NCBI GenBank assembly: GCA_903913865.1
Contig: CAIWMU010000203.1
Coordinates: 1 to 34,189 of the forward strand
Reading direction: 5' to 3'
Origin: an uncultured Verrucomicrobia subdivision 3 bacterium
GTDB taxonomy: Bacteria; Verrucomicrobiota; Verrucomicrobiia; Limisphaerales; UBA8199
DNA length: 34,189 nt
Below are positions 1 to 9,600 of this stretch, piece by piece (the stretch's first letter is position 1; every line of letters starts with the position of its first letter). A model generated the notes under the pieces. That model worked only from the letters and a program-made list of their open reading frames with translations, was not told the DNA's origin and ran no database searches. The position numbers and the translations under genes are program-made.

Positions 1-356
1 CCAAACCCTCGGGTTCCGGTCAAACTCTCCCTGTATTGAAACAGCAGGCCGAGAGACCCTCAAACCACGCCCAAAATGACTTTAAAACCGGAATGAGCCT
101 ATAAAACCCATCCACTACGCACGCTTGCCGAAGCAACACGCATGTTGGCGGGGGTGGCAATCGGTTTGCGGCGCTGGAGGTGTGGTGCCCATTCAGGGCT
201 TGGGGTTGGGGTGGGCGCACACCGGGCCTTGCAGCCCGCCCTGCAAGGGCAAGACAGGTCCATAGAATCGCCCACACATCACACCCGACAAGGTTCCACT
301 CCTTCCCGGAATCCAGATCGTTCCCTTCCGCATCCACCGCCTCCGGGAAGCCGGTT
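1..356. other. Gene-free left edge with one hairpin
   Basis: No convincing gene was found here. Open frames exist on both strands, but they are Pro/Arg/His-rich, lack family signatures, and one runs antisense into the sensor kinase. A perfect 8-bp inverted repeat with a 6-nt loop lies at 227-234/241-248 (arms CCTTGCAG and CTGCAAGG). It sits about 110 bp downstream of the kinase stop. It has no T-run on the minus strand, so a terminator role is only possible. Confidence 0.5.
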
Positions 357-1874
357 CTACCCTTCAGGAATGCGCCCTGTGTGTGGCAGGGCAGGAGCCG
401 CGGTGGAGGATGATGCGGAGGCAGGGTCTGAGGACACTGTGGGGTGTGTTGGCAGTCGCAGGGTGAAGGTGGTGCCTTTGCCCAGTACGGTGGCCACGGA
501 AAGGGTGCCGCTGTGGGCTTCGACGATGGCTTTTGTGATGGCCAGGCCAAGTCCCGTGCTGCCAGCGGCACTGGAGCGGGCTTTATCGGCGCGGTAGAAC
601 CGTTCAAAGATGTGCGGGAGATCCTCCGGGGCGATACCCTGGCCCATGTCGCATACCGTGAGGAGGATGGAGTCGGCTCCCGGGGCGGTTCTCACCCGGA
701 CGCTGCCTCCGGGGCGGTTGTAGTGGATGGCGTTACTGACGAGGTTGGAGACCGCCTGACCGAGTTGTCCCTCGTTGCCCTCGCATTGTGCCGGTTCGAG
801 GTCCAGGTGCAGAGAAAGGCCCTTTCCGTCAGCGAGAGGGCGCAGAAGTTCCACCGAGTCGCGGGTGATGCGGTCCAGATGGCACGTTTTCTTCAACGCA
901 TCCGCCCGGCCCGAGTCCAATTCAGCCAGGGTGAGCAGAGCCTCGGTGAGGCGGCGCATGTGGCGTGCGGCGCGACGGCTGGCCTCGAAGGCTTCGCGGT
1001 GCTCCTCGTTCGGGCAGTCGCTGTCGAGCCCGTTTTGCGCGTGGGTCAGCATCACGGTGAGAGGGGTCCGGAGTTCATGAGCGGCGTCGGCGGTGAAGCG
1101 GGCCTGGCGGGTGAAGGCGGCATCGAGGCGGGCGAAGGTTGAATTGAGGACCTGCACAAGCTGGCCGAGTTCGCTGTCCGTGTTGCTGGTCTGGATGCGC
1201 TGGGAGAGATCGCCGGTGGAGATCTTGATGGCGGTGGCGCTGATATCCGCCACCGGGCGGAGAGTGCGGGCGGAGACCCACCATCCACCGGTGAGGCCGA
1301 GCAGGAGAACCAATCCGCCGGCGCCCGCGAGCAGCCAGCCGGAGCGGTGCAGGCCTGCAAGCTCCCGGGCGATATCCCGGCCTGCGAGGATGCATACCCC
1401 CTGATGGGAGAAGTGGAAGCACTCCCGCAGGGTTCCCCGCAGGCGGGCACTGTGCGGCTCGGCCACGGGTTCAGGGCAGCGCACGTCGCTTGGCACCGCG
1501 TCGGATCGCGACAGGATCCGCCCATCGGGAAGCCATACGACGTAATAGAAGACGCTGCCGAATGGGCCTTCGAACGTCCGCATCTCCCGTTCCGGCAAAT
1601 GGACGTCCCTCAGGCCCGGTGGAAGCGGTGCCTCCAGCCTCGGCCGGGTTGGAGCTTTCCCGGGATGTGTGGCATCGGCGGCGGTTTCGATGCGAAGTTC
1701 CAGTTCCTGATCGATGCGGCTCAGGATGCGCAGTTCGAGCTCCTGGTCGATACGGCTCAGTTCATCCGCCCGCTGCAGTTCCCAGGCGGTGAACCCAAAG
1801 CCGGTGAGCACGAGAGCGAGGAGCAATCCGTGCCACAGCTGGAGCCGCCAGCGGATGGAGTGGAAGAATTTCAT
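357..1874 (-). CDS. Sensor histidine kinase, CusS/QseC-like
   Basis: Membrane histidine kinase, 505 residues, that should autophosphorylate and pass phosphate to the adjacent regulator. The N-terminus holds a short cytoplasmic stretch and a transmembrane helix (about residues 10-30), then a periplasmic region, a second transmembrane helix near 180-200 (GAGGLVLLLGLTGGWWV), and a HAMP linker. The H-box AAHELRTPL puts the phospho-acceptor at His266. The ATPase domain shows the N-box NLVSNAIHYN, the G1 box DMGQGIAP, the F-box IFERFYRADKA and the G2 box GSTGLGLAI. The start overlaps the regulator stop as ATGA, indicating translational coupling. Odd feature: twelve residues (LSRIDQELELRI) just after the first helix are tandemly duplicated. 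The signal sensed cannot be read from the sequence; heavy-metal-type kinases share this layout. Confidence 0.93.
   Translation of the reverse strand: MKFFHSIRWRLQLWHGLLLALVLTGFGFTAWELQRADELSRIDQELELRILSRIDQELELRIETAADATHPGKAPTRPRLEAPLPPGLRDVHLPEREMRTFEGPFGSVFYYVVWLPDGRILSRSDAVPSDVRCPEPVAEPHSARLRGTLRECFHFSHQGVCILAGRDIARELAGLHRSGWLLAGAGGLVLLLGLTGGWWVSARTLRPVADISATAIKISTGDLSQRIQTSNTDSELGQLVQVLNSTFARLDAAFTRQARFTADAAHELRTPLTVMLTHAQNGLDSDCPNEEHREAFEASRRAARHMRRLTEALLTLAELDSGRADALKKTCHLDRITRDSVELLRPLADGKGLSLHLDLEPAQCEGNEGQLGQAVSNLVSNAIHYNRPGGSVRVRTAPGADSILLTVCDMGQGIAPEDLPHIFERFYRADKARSSAAGSTGLGLAITKAIVEAHSGTLSVATVLGKGTTFTLRLPTHPTVSSDPASASSSTAAPALPHTGRIPEG
1689..1760 (-). repeat. 36-bp in-frame tandem duplication in the kinase gene
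   Basis: Two adjacent 36-bp units (1689-1724 and 1725-1760) differ at five positions, yet both encode exactly the same twelve residues, LSRIDQELELRI. All five differences are synonymous. The repeat lengthens the juxtamembrane segment right after transmembrane helix 1, which has a heptad-like Leu/Ile pattern. Confidence 0.9.
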
Positions 1875-2521
1875 TCGATGCAGTAGCCCTCGCCCCGGCG
1901 TGTGACGATGAAGTCCTGCCCGAGCTTTTTGCGAAGGCGCATCACCTGGACATCGAGCACGTTCGAGAGCGTGTCCTCGGTGTCATCCCCAAGATGTTCG
2001 TAGAGCGCGGCGCGGGTGACGACCTCGCCGCGGTGCAGGGCGAGGTATTCGAGGAGGACATACTGGTAGGCGGTCAGGCTGACCCGCTGGCCAGCGCAGG
2101 TCACAGTGCGGGCGACGGTGTCAATGTGCACATCGCCGATGTCCAGGGTCGTCCCGGATCGTCCGGCGCTGCGGCGGATGATGGCACGCAGGCGGGCGAA
2201 CAGCTCCGGGGGGTCGAACGGTTTGACGAGATAATCGTCCGCGCCGGCGTCGAGGCCGCGCACCCGGTCCGTGCTTCCGCCCCGGGCGGTGAGCATGAGG
2301 ACAGGGGTGGCCTTTGTGGCGCGGAGGCGGGCAAGCAGGTCCCAGCCATTCAGGCGGGGGAGCATGACGTCGAGGATGATGGCGTCGTAATCGGTGGACC
2401 CGGCTTTGTAGAGCCCCTCCTCACCATCGGCAGCGGTATCAACGGCGTAGCCCTGCTTGCGCAGTGCCCGTGTGAGGCCGGCGAGCAGATCCGGTTCATC
2501 TTCGACCAGAAGGAGTCTCAT
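1871..2521 (-). CDS. OmpR/PhoB-family response regulator
   Basis: DNA-binding response regulator of 216 residues when started at the ATG beginning MRLLLVEDEP. A longer frame reaches 2563, but its extra 14 residues precede the canonical receiver start. The receiver domain has the acidic pair E7/D8 with E9, phospho-acceptor Asp51 (IILDVMLP), Thr78 (MLTAR) and Lys100 (YLVKPF), so it is fully canonical. Residues about 125-215 form a winged-helix Trans_reg_C domain (LTAYQYVLLEYLALHRGEVV, then the recognition region SNVLDVQVMRLRKKLG and the wing VTRRGEGYCIE). It is the first gene of a two-gene operon with the kinase. The divergent region upstream contains tandem hexamers suited to binding of dimers of this class, so autoregulation is likely. 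Confidence 0.95.
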   Translation of the reverse strand: MRLLLVEDEPDLLAGLTRALRKQGYAVDTAADGEEGLYKAGSTDYDAIILDVMLPRLNGWDLLARLRATKATPVLMLTARGGSTDRVRGLDAGADDYLVKPFDPPELFARLRAIIRRSAGRSGTTLDIGDVHIDTVARTVTCAGQRVSLTAYQYVLLEYLALHRGEVVTRAALYEHLGDDTEDTLSNVLDVQVMRLRKKLGQDFIVTRRGEGYCIE

Positions 2522-2606
2522 GTGCCTGGGGTCGTTCTTAACAGGGTTGCCACCCCGAGTCACGCTGTTTGACGTTTATCATGCCGGGGATTGTATCAGC
2601 ACAGAG

Positions 2607-2674
2607 ATGAACAGGGGATGAACGGCCCGGTAAAAAAATCCATTCCAATCCATCGCCGTTCATGCAGTGTTCAT
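2607..2674. promoter_or_regulatory. Candidate operator for the response regulator
   Basis: Four copies of one hexamer lie between the divergent regulator and pseudopilin genes. ATGAAC occurs at 2607-2612 and 2618-2623, and its reverse complement GTTCAT occurs at 2658-2663 and 2669-2674. Within each pair the start-to-start distance is exactly 11 bp, the spacing of OmpR/PhoB-class direct-repeat boxes. The two pairs face each other. This supports one operator module per divergent promoter; binding is inferred. Confidence 0.6.
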
Positions 2675-2697
2675 GTGCGGTGTGGTAGGCTGGGCGC

Positions 2698-3549
2698 GTG
2701 AAAAGTGAAAAAAACATGCCGTGCCGTTTGAGGCGGGCCTTCACGCTGATCGAACTGCTTGTCGTGATCGCCATCATCGCGATTCTCGCCGCCATGCTGC
2801 TGCCCTCCCTGAGCCGGGCCAAGGCCAAAGCGCAGGCGGCCGGGTGTGCGAGCAATTTCAAACAGCTCCAGATCTGCTGGCAGATGTATACGGATGATTC
2901 CGGGGACCGCCTGCCGGGGAACACAGCGATGAACGACGGGGACATCGGCAACCGGGAGAACTGGACGGCTGACCCCTTCTCGTGGATGCAGGGGAATGCG
3001 TGGACCGACCCGAACCCCACCAACCTGCAGAGCGGTGTGCTCTACCGCTACAACAAGTCGGAGAGGATTTACCGGTGCCCGGGGGACAAGTCCACCGTCC
3101 GTGACCAGGGCTTGATCCAGCGGTTCCGGAGCATCTCCATGAGCATGTATATGAATTTCCGGAACAAACAGGATGATCCCGGTTATGACATGTGCTGGCA
3201 CCGGCTGGCGCAGGTTCAGCGCCCCGGGCCGAGCAAGGCGGCCGTCTTCATTGAAGAAAACGAAAAGAGCATCCAGCAGAGTGCGTTCGCCATCAATGCA
3301 CCCGACGATCTCACCATGTTCAACACCCCCTTGTGGACGTGGATCAGCTTTCCAGCCACACGCCACGGTAATTCCGGACTGCTCAGCTTCGCAGATGGGC
3401 ATGTCGAGACGTGGCGGTGGCTGGAAGGGAACACGATGGCTGTTGCCCAAAAGAACGACTGGATTGTTGTGCAGCCTGCTGTGGCGAGGACCGACCGCGA
3501 CCTCAGCCGGTTCTTCAAGGTCGTGCCCGAGAAGGTGCCGGTGCAATAA
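2698..3549 (+). CDS. H-X9-DG pseudopilin (type II secretion/type IV pilin-like)
   Basis: Pilin-like secreted protein, 283 residues. The N-terminus has a class III prepilin signal: a basic leader ending in RRA, then [20 protein letters not shown], with cleavage expected before the Phe and the conserved Glu at mature position 5. The remainder is the globular domain typical of the large Planctomycetes/Verrucomicrobia families. The C-terminal motif is exact: His, nine residues (GNSGLLSFA), then Asp-Gly. The start is GTG at 2698; an ATG at 2716 would still keep a basic leader (MPCRLRRA). It is divergent from the two-component operon and shares its candidate operator, so it may be a target. Such proteins occur in many copies per genome; whether this one builds a pseudopilus or only anchors at the membrane cannot be told. 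Confidence 0.9.
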   Translation: MKSEKNMPCRLRRAFTLIELLVVIAIIAILAAMLLPSLSRAKAKAQAAGCASNFKQLQICWQMYTDDSGDRLPGNTAMNDGDIGNRENWTADPFSWMQGNAWTDPNPTNLQSGVLYRYNKSERIYRCPGDKSTVRDQGLIQRFRSISMSMYMNFRNKQDDPGYDMCWHRLAQVQRPGPSKAAVFIEENEKSIQQSAFAINAPDDLTMFNTPLWTWISFPATRHGNSGLLSFADGHVETWRWLEGNTMAVAQKNDWIVVQPAVARTDRDLSRFFKVVPEKVPVQ

Positions 3550-3577
3550 ACGGGCACAGCCCTGTGCGGGAACGGGT

Positions 3578-3607
3578 GGCGGGAGACTTCTGAAGGAGCC
3601 CCCCGCC
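3578..3607. terminator. Possible bidirectional terminator between convergent genes
   Basis: A GGCGGG/CCCGCC stem (3578-3583 and 3602-3607) encloses an 18-nt loop. It lies between the ends of the plus-strand pseudopilin and the minus-strand hydrolase. A second small stem, TGTGC-type, sits at 3555-3567. Neither has a clear T-tract, so the call rests on position and pairing only. Confidence 0.3.
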
Positions 3608-3624
3608 GGGTGAGTGGATGCAGT

Positions 3625-6387
3625 TTATTCGATCACGAACCAGGTTACACCCCGGGCTGGCACTTCGACGGGGAGTTGGATGCGGTATTCCCGGTCCAGC
3701 TTCAGCTTTTGGCTCTTTCCATCCTGTTCGCGCAGCGTGGCGGTTGTGGTTTTGCCGGTGTAATAGAGGGGAATCTGGAGGGTCTTGCGGACCTTGTTCT
3801 CCAGGGGGTTGTAAACCATCAGCAGGCCCTTTTCCTTTCCACAGGGGTTGACGTGGAGGATGTAGTCCAGGTCCCGTCCATCGGCGCGGCGGAGGTGGAG
3901 GATGTCGGAATTGAGGACTTCGCGATGTTTCTTGTAGAAGTCCACCCAGTGTTTGACGACCGCCATTGTGGAGTCTGTGTCGTAGAGGCGCGGGCCGCGA
4001 TAACAGGCCATGACCCCGGCACCGAAGAGGTTGGCGAGGCGCTGCCCGTAATGATCCAGATGTTCGCTGAGCGGCTCGATCGTTGCAGCGGCGCCGCCCC
4101 CCTGATATTCCGTGAGCGGGACGAACATCCAGCCCATGGAAGGGGCCTTTTCCCAGGTACCGTCGAAGATGTTCTGGCGCTCGATGATTTCCTGGAATTC
4201 ACGGGGGAGGGACCAGTTCACCTCCCGGTAGCCCATGCCGGTTTTTGTGCTGCCCGAGAGGAAATACCAGTCGGGGATGTTGAGGTAAACCCCATTGGCG
4301 CGGCACCATTTGTAGAGATCGGTGATGGCCTTCCACTGGACCCACTGGGAATCCTCAAACCCCTTGTGAAACGGATGGTTCGTGGAGGCGCAGGTGTCGC
4401 CCGGGTAGGAGCCATCATGCTCCAGCACTGCGAGACCGGTATTGTCCATGAAGGTTTTCAGGTGCTGCAGGTAATCCTGCCCCCAGGTTGCGCCAAGGCA
4501 GGGGGCGACACCGAATGCCGTGGGGCCGACCGTGTTATCTGCGGGAGTTGCGGCGCCCCGGCTGGCGCAGAGGGAATAGCCGCCGAGGACGATGCCTTTG
4601 GATTTTGCGTAATCGGCCAGGGTTTTGAGCCCGGCCTGATAATCCTTGTCGCGGCTTTCGAAATTGAACCCGCTGCCGAAGGTGAGGATGACCATCTCGA
4701 ATCCGACAGCGGCGCACTGGTCGATCGCAAGTTTCACAGCCTCGGGCCGGGCGCTTCGCACATGCATGAGGATGGGGTTCTCGGTTGCCCACGGGGCGAT
4801 GGCGCGATACATGCGGCGCTGGGCGAGACCCTTGCGCTCGCGGTCGGTGCTGTCCTGGGCGAGTTCAAAGGCGCGGAAGCTTTCGAAGCTGCCACCGGGG
4901 GCGATTTCCTGATCGGGACCCTGCGGCGGTTTGCATTCCAGGAGGCAGGGGGTGTTGCGGTTGTAATTCACCTGCGAGAGGTATTCAGGGTCTGATCCCC
5001 AGCGCACGCCCCGGTTGCCCCCCTTGCTGCCCATCCCACCGAAGGCGTAATCCGTCTCCACGTAGAGATTCGGGAGTTCCCAGCGGGGGTTGTCATCCAC
5101 GTAGGATTCATATTCAACGGTGGCGAGGACCTCGCTGATGAAGGAGTTCAGCCGGACAGGGCGGGTGGTGCCATTGCGAATAACGATCCATTTGGAGATC
5201 AGCGGCAGCCCGTCAAACAGTTCATAGTGGACCTCCACGGTGACTTTCCCCTGACCGGACGGGGCGGATTTCACCAGTGGTTTCTCGCTCTGGCCGGGGC
5301 CGTAAATGCGGAAGGCCCGGACGAAGCATCTTTCAAGGTCACCATCGGGGGAGAAATCATCGGCGCGGCCATCGCGGGAAAGTTTTCCGATGCGCACGGC
5401 TGTGGGGTTGCCCGGGGCGGGGGTGTCGCCAATCCGCACCCATTTCCTGCCATTCAGGGAAGCATCGCACAGGATTTTGCCGCTGCGCAGGGTCATTCTG
5501 AGGGTGTAGGGTTTGCCGCCCTCCATTTTTCCAAGCTCCTTTTCCCCACCGCCCCCCAGCAGGCCGAAACAGCCGTGGCCGGGGCGGAGGTAAAACCGCA
5601 CAACCTTCTCCCCGAACACCAGGGCGATGCCCGGACCCCAGCTCGCGCTTTTGTCCGTGCCCGGATCCACCTGACACTCCACGGTGGTGGCCTCCTGTGG
5701 CCAACTGCGCTCTGCGAAGGCGTGGGTGTTCTCCCGGGCCATGATCTCGCCGGGCTTGCCCTCATTTTGAAAGGAGGTGCGGGCATCCTTTTTGCTCAGG
5801 AACAACTTCCACTCTTTGGAGAGTTCGGTGAAGTCGTCGGAGACCATGGCCTCCCGGGGCTGGTCCACTCCGCCGAAACCATCCGGGGATTGAAATTCGA
5901 GGGTGAGCGAGACACCGGGCGGGGGCCAGGGGGCGTCGGCAGGCATCCACTCCGTCCGCTTCTTCCACGCGAAGCGGGCAGTGGTCCGTCCTGTCTTGAA
6001 TCCGGTGAACTGGAAGGCATCCGGATTTGCCTCCAGCGAATTGATCCATCCGGGCTTGAGGAAGTTCTGGACCGGCTGGGTTCCAAGCCCCCCGACTTCG
6101 CAGGGGACCCCATCCAGCACGAGCCGCGCCTCGGGGCGGACGGCACGGATGATGGACTCCCCGGACATCAGGTTCTCGAAGGAAACCGTGGCAGCGTTCG
6201 GCTCCAGCCGGAACACGCGGCGGATCAGGCCGTTCTCGAGCGTGATCTCCCGGTTGGTCTGACCCGGGTGGATTTCCGCCTTGAAGGTGGATCCATCCAG
6301 CATCCAGTCGGCGGCATGGCCGGTCGTGAGGGTGGTGATGAGCCATCCCGTGGCGAGGATCAGTGATTTAACATGTCTCTGTGTCAT
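3625..6387 (-). CDS. Secreted clan GH-D-like (alpha-galactosidase-like) glycoside hydrolase
   Basis: Exported enzyme of 920 residues, probably a retaining alpha-glycosidase. Residues 1-25 are a Sec signal ending TTGHA. An N-terminal super-beta-sandwich (about 30-182 and 366-520) is interrupted by a second beta-sandwich at about 185-365 that resembles concanavalin-like modules (DDFTELSKEW at its start, FVRAFRIYGPG at its end). A TIM barrel follows (about 550-810), with VILTFGSGFNFES, VLEHDGSYPGD near residue 655 and NIPDWYFLSG near 704. The Asp of LEHDG is the best candidate nucleophile by analogy with the GH27/GH36 strand-4 Asp. A C-terminal beta domain ends in VPARGVTWFVIE. Exact family membership is uncertain; GH36 or an unclassified relative is possible. 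It is monocistronic as far as seen, and convergent with the pseudopilin gene. Confidence 0.75.
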   Translation of the reverse strand: MTQRHVKSLILATGWLITTLTTGHAADWMLDGSTFKAEIHPGQTNREITLENGLIRRVFRLEPNAATVSFENLMSGESIIRAVRPEARLVLDGVPCEVGGLGTQPVQNFLKPGWINSLEANPDAFQFTGFKTGRTTARFAWKKRTEWMPADAPWPPPGVSLTLEFQSPDGFGGVDQPREAMVSDDFTELSKEWKLFLSKKDARTSFQNEGKPGEIMARENTHAFAERSWPQEATTVECQVDPGTDKSASWGPGIALVFGEKVVRFYLRPGHGCFGLLGGGGEKELGKMEGGKPYTLRMTLRSGKILCDASLNGRKWVRIGDTPAPGNPTAVRIGKLSRDGRADDFSPDGDLERCFVRAFRIYGPGQSEKPLVKSAPSGQGKVTVEVHYELFDGLPLISKWIVIRNGTTRPVRLNSFISEVLATVEYESYVDDNPRWELPNLYVETDYAFGGMGSKGGNRGVRWGSDPEYLSQVNYNRNTPCLLECKPPQGPDQEIAPGGSFESFRAFELAQDSTDRERKGLAQRRMYRAIAPWATENPILMHVRSARPEAVKLAIDQCAAVGFEMVILTFGSGFNFESRDKDYQAGLKTLADYAKSKGIVLGGYSLCASRGAATPADNTVGPTAFGVAPCLGATWGQDYLQHLKTFMDNTGLAVLEHDGSYPGDTCASTNHPFHKGFEDSQWVQWKAITDLYKWCRANGVYLNIPDWYFLSGSTKTGMGYREVNWSLPREFQEIIERQNIFDGTWEKAPSMGWMFVPLTEYQGGGAAATIEPLSEHLDHYGQRLANLFGAGVMACYRGPRLYDTDSTMAVVKHWVDFYKKHREVLNSDILHLRRADGRDLDYILHVNPCGKEKGLLMVYNPLENKVRKTLQIPLYYTGKTTTATLREQDGKSQKLKLDREYRIQLPVEVPARGVTWFVIE

Positions 6388-6563
6388 AATTGCCAGGCTG
6401 TTTGGTTGTCCGATGCACAGGTGCCGGAAGGACGCGGGGGGTAGCCAGCCGGGACTCCACGCGCATCCCGGGCAGCACCAGTGGGATCGACCCGCAGACT
6501 AGTTGGCGGAGCCGGATGGGCAAGGAATTTCGAGAGGGAGCGATGGTCCCTGAAAACAAAAAT

Positions 6564-6597
6564 GCGGCCGGGAAGCAGACCTCTGCCTCCCGGCCGC
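6564..6597 (-). terminator. Rho-independent terminator of the PKD-protein operon
   Basis: A near-perfect 16-bp inverted repeat (6564-6579 and 6582-6597, one A/C mismatch) begins 15 bp past the stop codon of the PKD-repeat gene. Read on the minus strand it is followed at once by ATTTTTGTTTTCA. Strong stem plus T-rich tail is the classic intrinsic terminator layout. Confidence 0.8.
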
Positions 6598-6612
6598 TTG
6601 AAACTCAGGCGT

Positions 6613-9600
6613 TTAGAGCCGTATGCGGAAGGTGGATGACGCGGCCGTTGCCGACCCGCCCAGCTGGGAGGTGGCGGTGACGCTTGCAGGCATCGTGACC
6701 CCAACCAGAACCAGCTGATAGAGCCCGCCACCCAGATTCTGCATGGGGGTGGCAGGGAAACTCGGGCCGGTGAGGGTGATCACCAGGTTCGGGCTGATGA
6801 CGCTGTCGGTCACGTTGACCGTCAGGCGGCTTTTGCCAGTGCGATACTCGACTGCGGTGATGGTGACGGCATCGGCAATAGGATTGACCGTGACCGTGGT
6901 CGTGGCCTGGGCCACCAGATTTCCGGTATTTCTAACCACCAGACCGAATGTTATGACAGCCGGTTGGTTACCCGCAGCCACTGTGGGTGCGGTGAATGTG
7001 GGATTGGGTGTGTTCGCCCCGGTGAGGGTTACATTGGGTCCCGCAGTTTTGGTCCAGGTATAGGTCAGGTTCTGGGTCGGAATGTTGGGGTCGATTCCTG
7101 TTCCGGTGAGGGTTACCGCCGCCGCGGAGTTCACAGTTTGAGGAGCACCTACTGTAACGGTGGGTGCGAGCAACGGGGCGGGACTGACCGCGACATTCAC
7201 GCTGGAGGTCGAGGAAAGACCAGCACCGTTCCTCACGACCAGTCGGAAGCTCAAGGTCTGGGCGGCTGCGTTGTATGCAACGTGTGGAGCGGTGAAGGTG
7301 GTCAGGGCGGAGGTGGTGCTGGCCAGCGTCACGGCTGTGCCGGCGGTCTGCGACCAGGCGTAGGTGAGCGTCAACCCGTTGGGATCCGAGCTGGTGCTGC
7401 CATTAAGGGTCACCGTTGCATCCGAGGCAACGGTCTGGGCCGTTCCGGCGTTCGCGACTGGTGCTTGAGCAGTGGTGCTTTCAACTGTGACCGTGGTTAT
7501 CGCAGCCAGGGAGGAGTTGAACCCGTTATTGACCGTCAGGCTGAAGCTCAGGACCTCACTCGGCGAACCGGGCACGAGCGTCGGCGCTGTGAATGAAGGG
7601 GTGGCTGTGTTGGCCCCGGTGAGCGTCACCGCAGTTCCCGCAGTCTGGGTCCATGCATAGGTCAGCAGGTTCCCGTTGGGATCGCTGCTCAGGGATCCGT
7701 TCAAGGTCACTGCCGTCGTGGAAGGTACTGTCTGGGCCGTTCCTGCGTTCGCGACCGGTGTTCCGGCGGTGGCCGGCGGGTTGACCGTGATGGTGACGGT
7801 GGATTGAGGGGAGACGCCACCGGCGGCGCTGGTCACCACGAGGCCGAAGGTCAGGGCGATCGCGGGTTGACCAAACTGAACGCGGGGGGCAATGAAGGTG
7901 CTGATCACACTGTTCGGGGTGAGGAGTGTGACGTTGGAACCGGACAGTTGTGTCCAATGATAACCAGTCAGGCCGACGCCGTTCGGATCAAAGCTGGAAT
8001 TGCCGTCCAGAGTGACGAGGGTCTGGGAATCCTTAATCTGGGGAATTCCGGCATTGGCGACCGGGGGTAGTGGGGGAGGTAGCACACCGCCGCAGTTTGG
8101 CGGGATGGGAGTGCCGGGCCAGGGTGAAAGCTGGCCGACGACTTCTCCAGGCAACCCGCCAGGCAGGGGGCCTGAGCCTCTGGCGAGGAACGGGAAGGTA
8201 TCAAAGTTGTTCGGGGGAACGGGGGTGCCGGGCTGATTTTCAGGGAACAGATACTCCAGAATCGGAGATTGATACTGGCCATGAATCAGGCCGTTGCCGG
8301 TGACGGGGTCGCCGCCGATCGGGGTCCAGCCACCCCTGATAACAGCACGAACCATGCGGGTTGCGGGGAGGAATGCACCTGCGGCGGGCATGCTCAAAAC
8401 CTTGTTCGGCGGGCGGAAGCGCCAACGGCCCTGCACTGCGCCACCAGCGGCGGCTCCGGGATCCTGATCAATACTGCCCCAGTTGCGATCTGAAATACCG
8501 CCTGTTGAGCAGTCAACGTCCATGCCGAAGAGGTCAACGATCCGGCTGGCATCAGTTGTGAAGCCTTCAAAACGGGTGCGGACGGCCGCCTCACCCAAGC
8601 CGAGCGGGGTCACACCGCCGACACCGAGAATGGTGACGTCAATGGCGACATAGGCAGGGCTGGTTCCTGGAGCTGTGTAAATGCCAAGGCTGGCTACGAT
8701 TGTGTGGGCGGAAATATAGGTTCCGGCGGTGCCGTTTGCGGGCATCGGTCCGGTGGTGGGGCCACGGGAGGGGTCGCCATCCTGAACGAGCGTTCCGGCA
8801 TAGGTTACGAAATCACCGATGCGGAAGGGGGCCTCAAAGTTGGGGTCGGTCTCATCGCCTCCGGGCACGGCTGGAATGGCCGGGTCGCGCATGGTCCACT
8901 GGGTGAGCGGATTGCCCACGGTGACAAAGTTAAGCAGCGGGAAGACCAGATTGCCGTTGAGGGGACGATTGTTGCGCGGGCGCAACGGATCATCAGGATT
9001 TAGAAAAACCCCTGTGGCCGGGTTCACGAGGGTCGGGTCCAGGAGGACATCCGGGAGACCCATCGGGTAGCCGGTTTCCGACCGGATGGTCGGGTTCTCA
9101 GGATCCAGGGTGAACCGGACATCCGGGGACTGGCCGCGGCTGAAACGGCCCTTGAAGACTCCGGGCTGGCCGGCAACCTCATAGACGGCCGGGTCATTGA
9201 TCCGGACACGGGCGCCGGTGTTGGGGTTGCCGATCACGCCACCGACGCGCATCTCAGCGTTCTCGTAGTCGATGTAATTGATGTAGCCTGAGCCGCCATT
9301 GAGGCCATGCTGGGAAATATCGATCATTCCCGCGATGTAGGTGTTGCCGATCCGGTTGCCGACAACGTGCAGTTCGTAGGTGGTGAGGGGGCTGGGTGTG
9401 CCGTTGGTATCGGACAGGGCCATGCCGGTTTCCGGGATCGTGGCTGTGACTCCAGCGCCGCCGGGCACGCCGTAGGGGGCCGGGGCATATTGGAACAGTT
9501 GCGCCCAGGTGAAGGAGGCGGCCGGGGTCAGGACCAGGACGTTTCTGGGAACGATCACGGTGTGACCATTCACCTGGAGTGTGCCGCCGGACAGGTTGTC

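Noticed and set aside
20-607. 195-residue minus-strand frame at the left edge
   Set aside because: Pro/His-rich composition, no domain, and overlaps the well-supported 3' end of the sensor kinase in another frame.
3610-4995. 461-residue plus-strand frame
   Set aside because: It is antisense to the GH-D-like hydrolase, which has a signal peptide and family motifs; long antisense frames are expected in GC-rich DNA.
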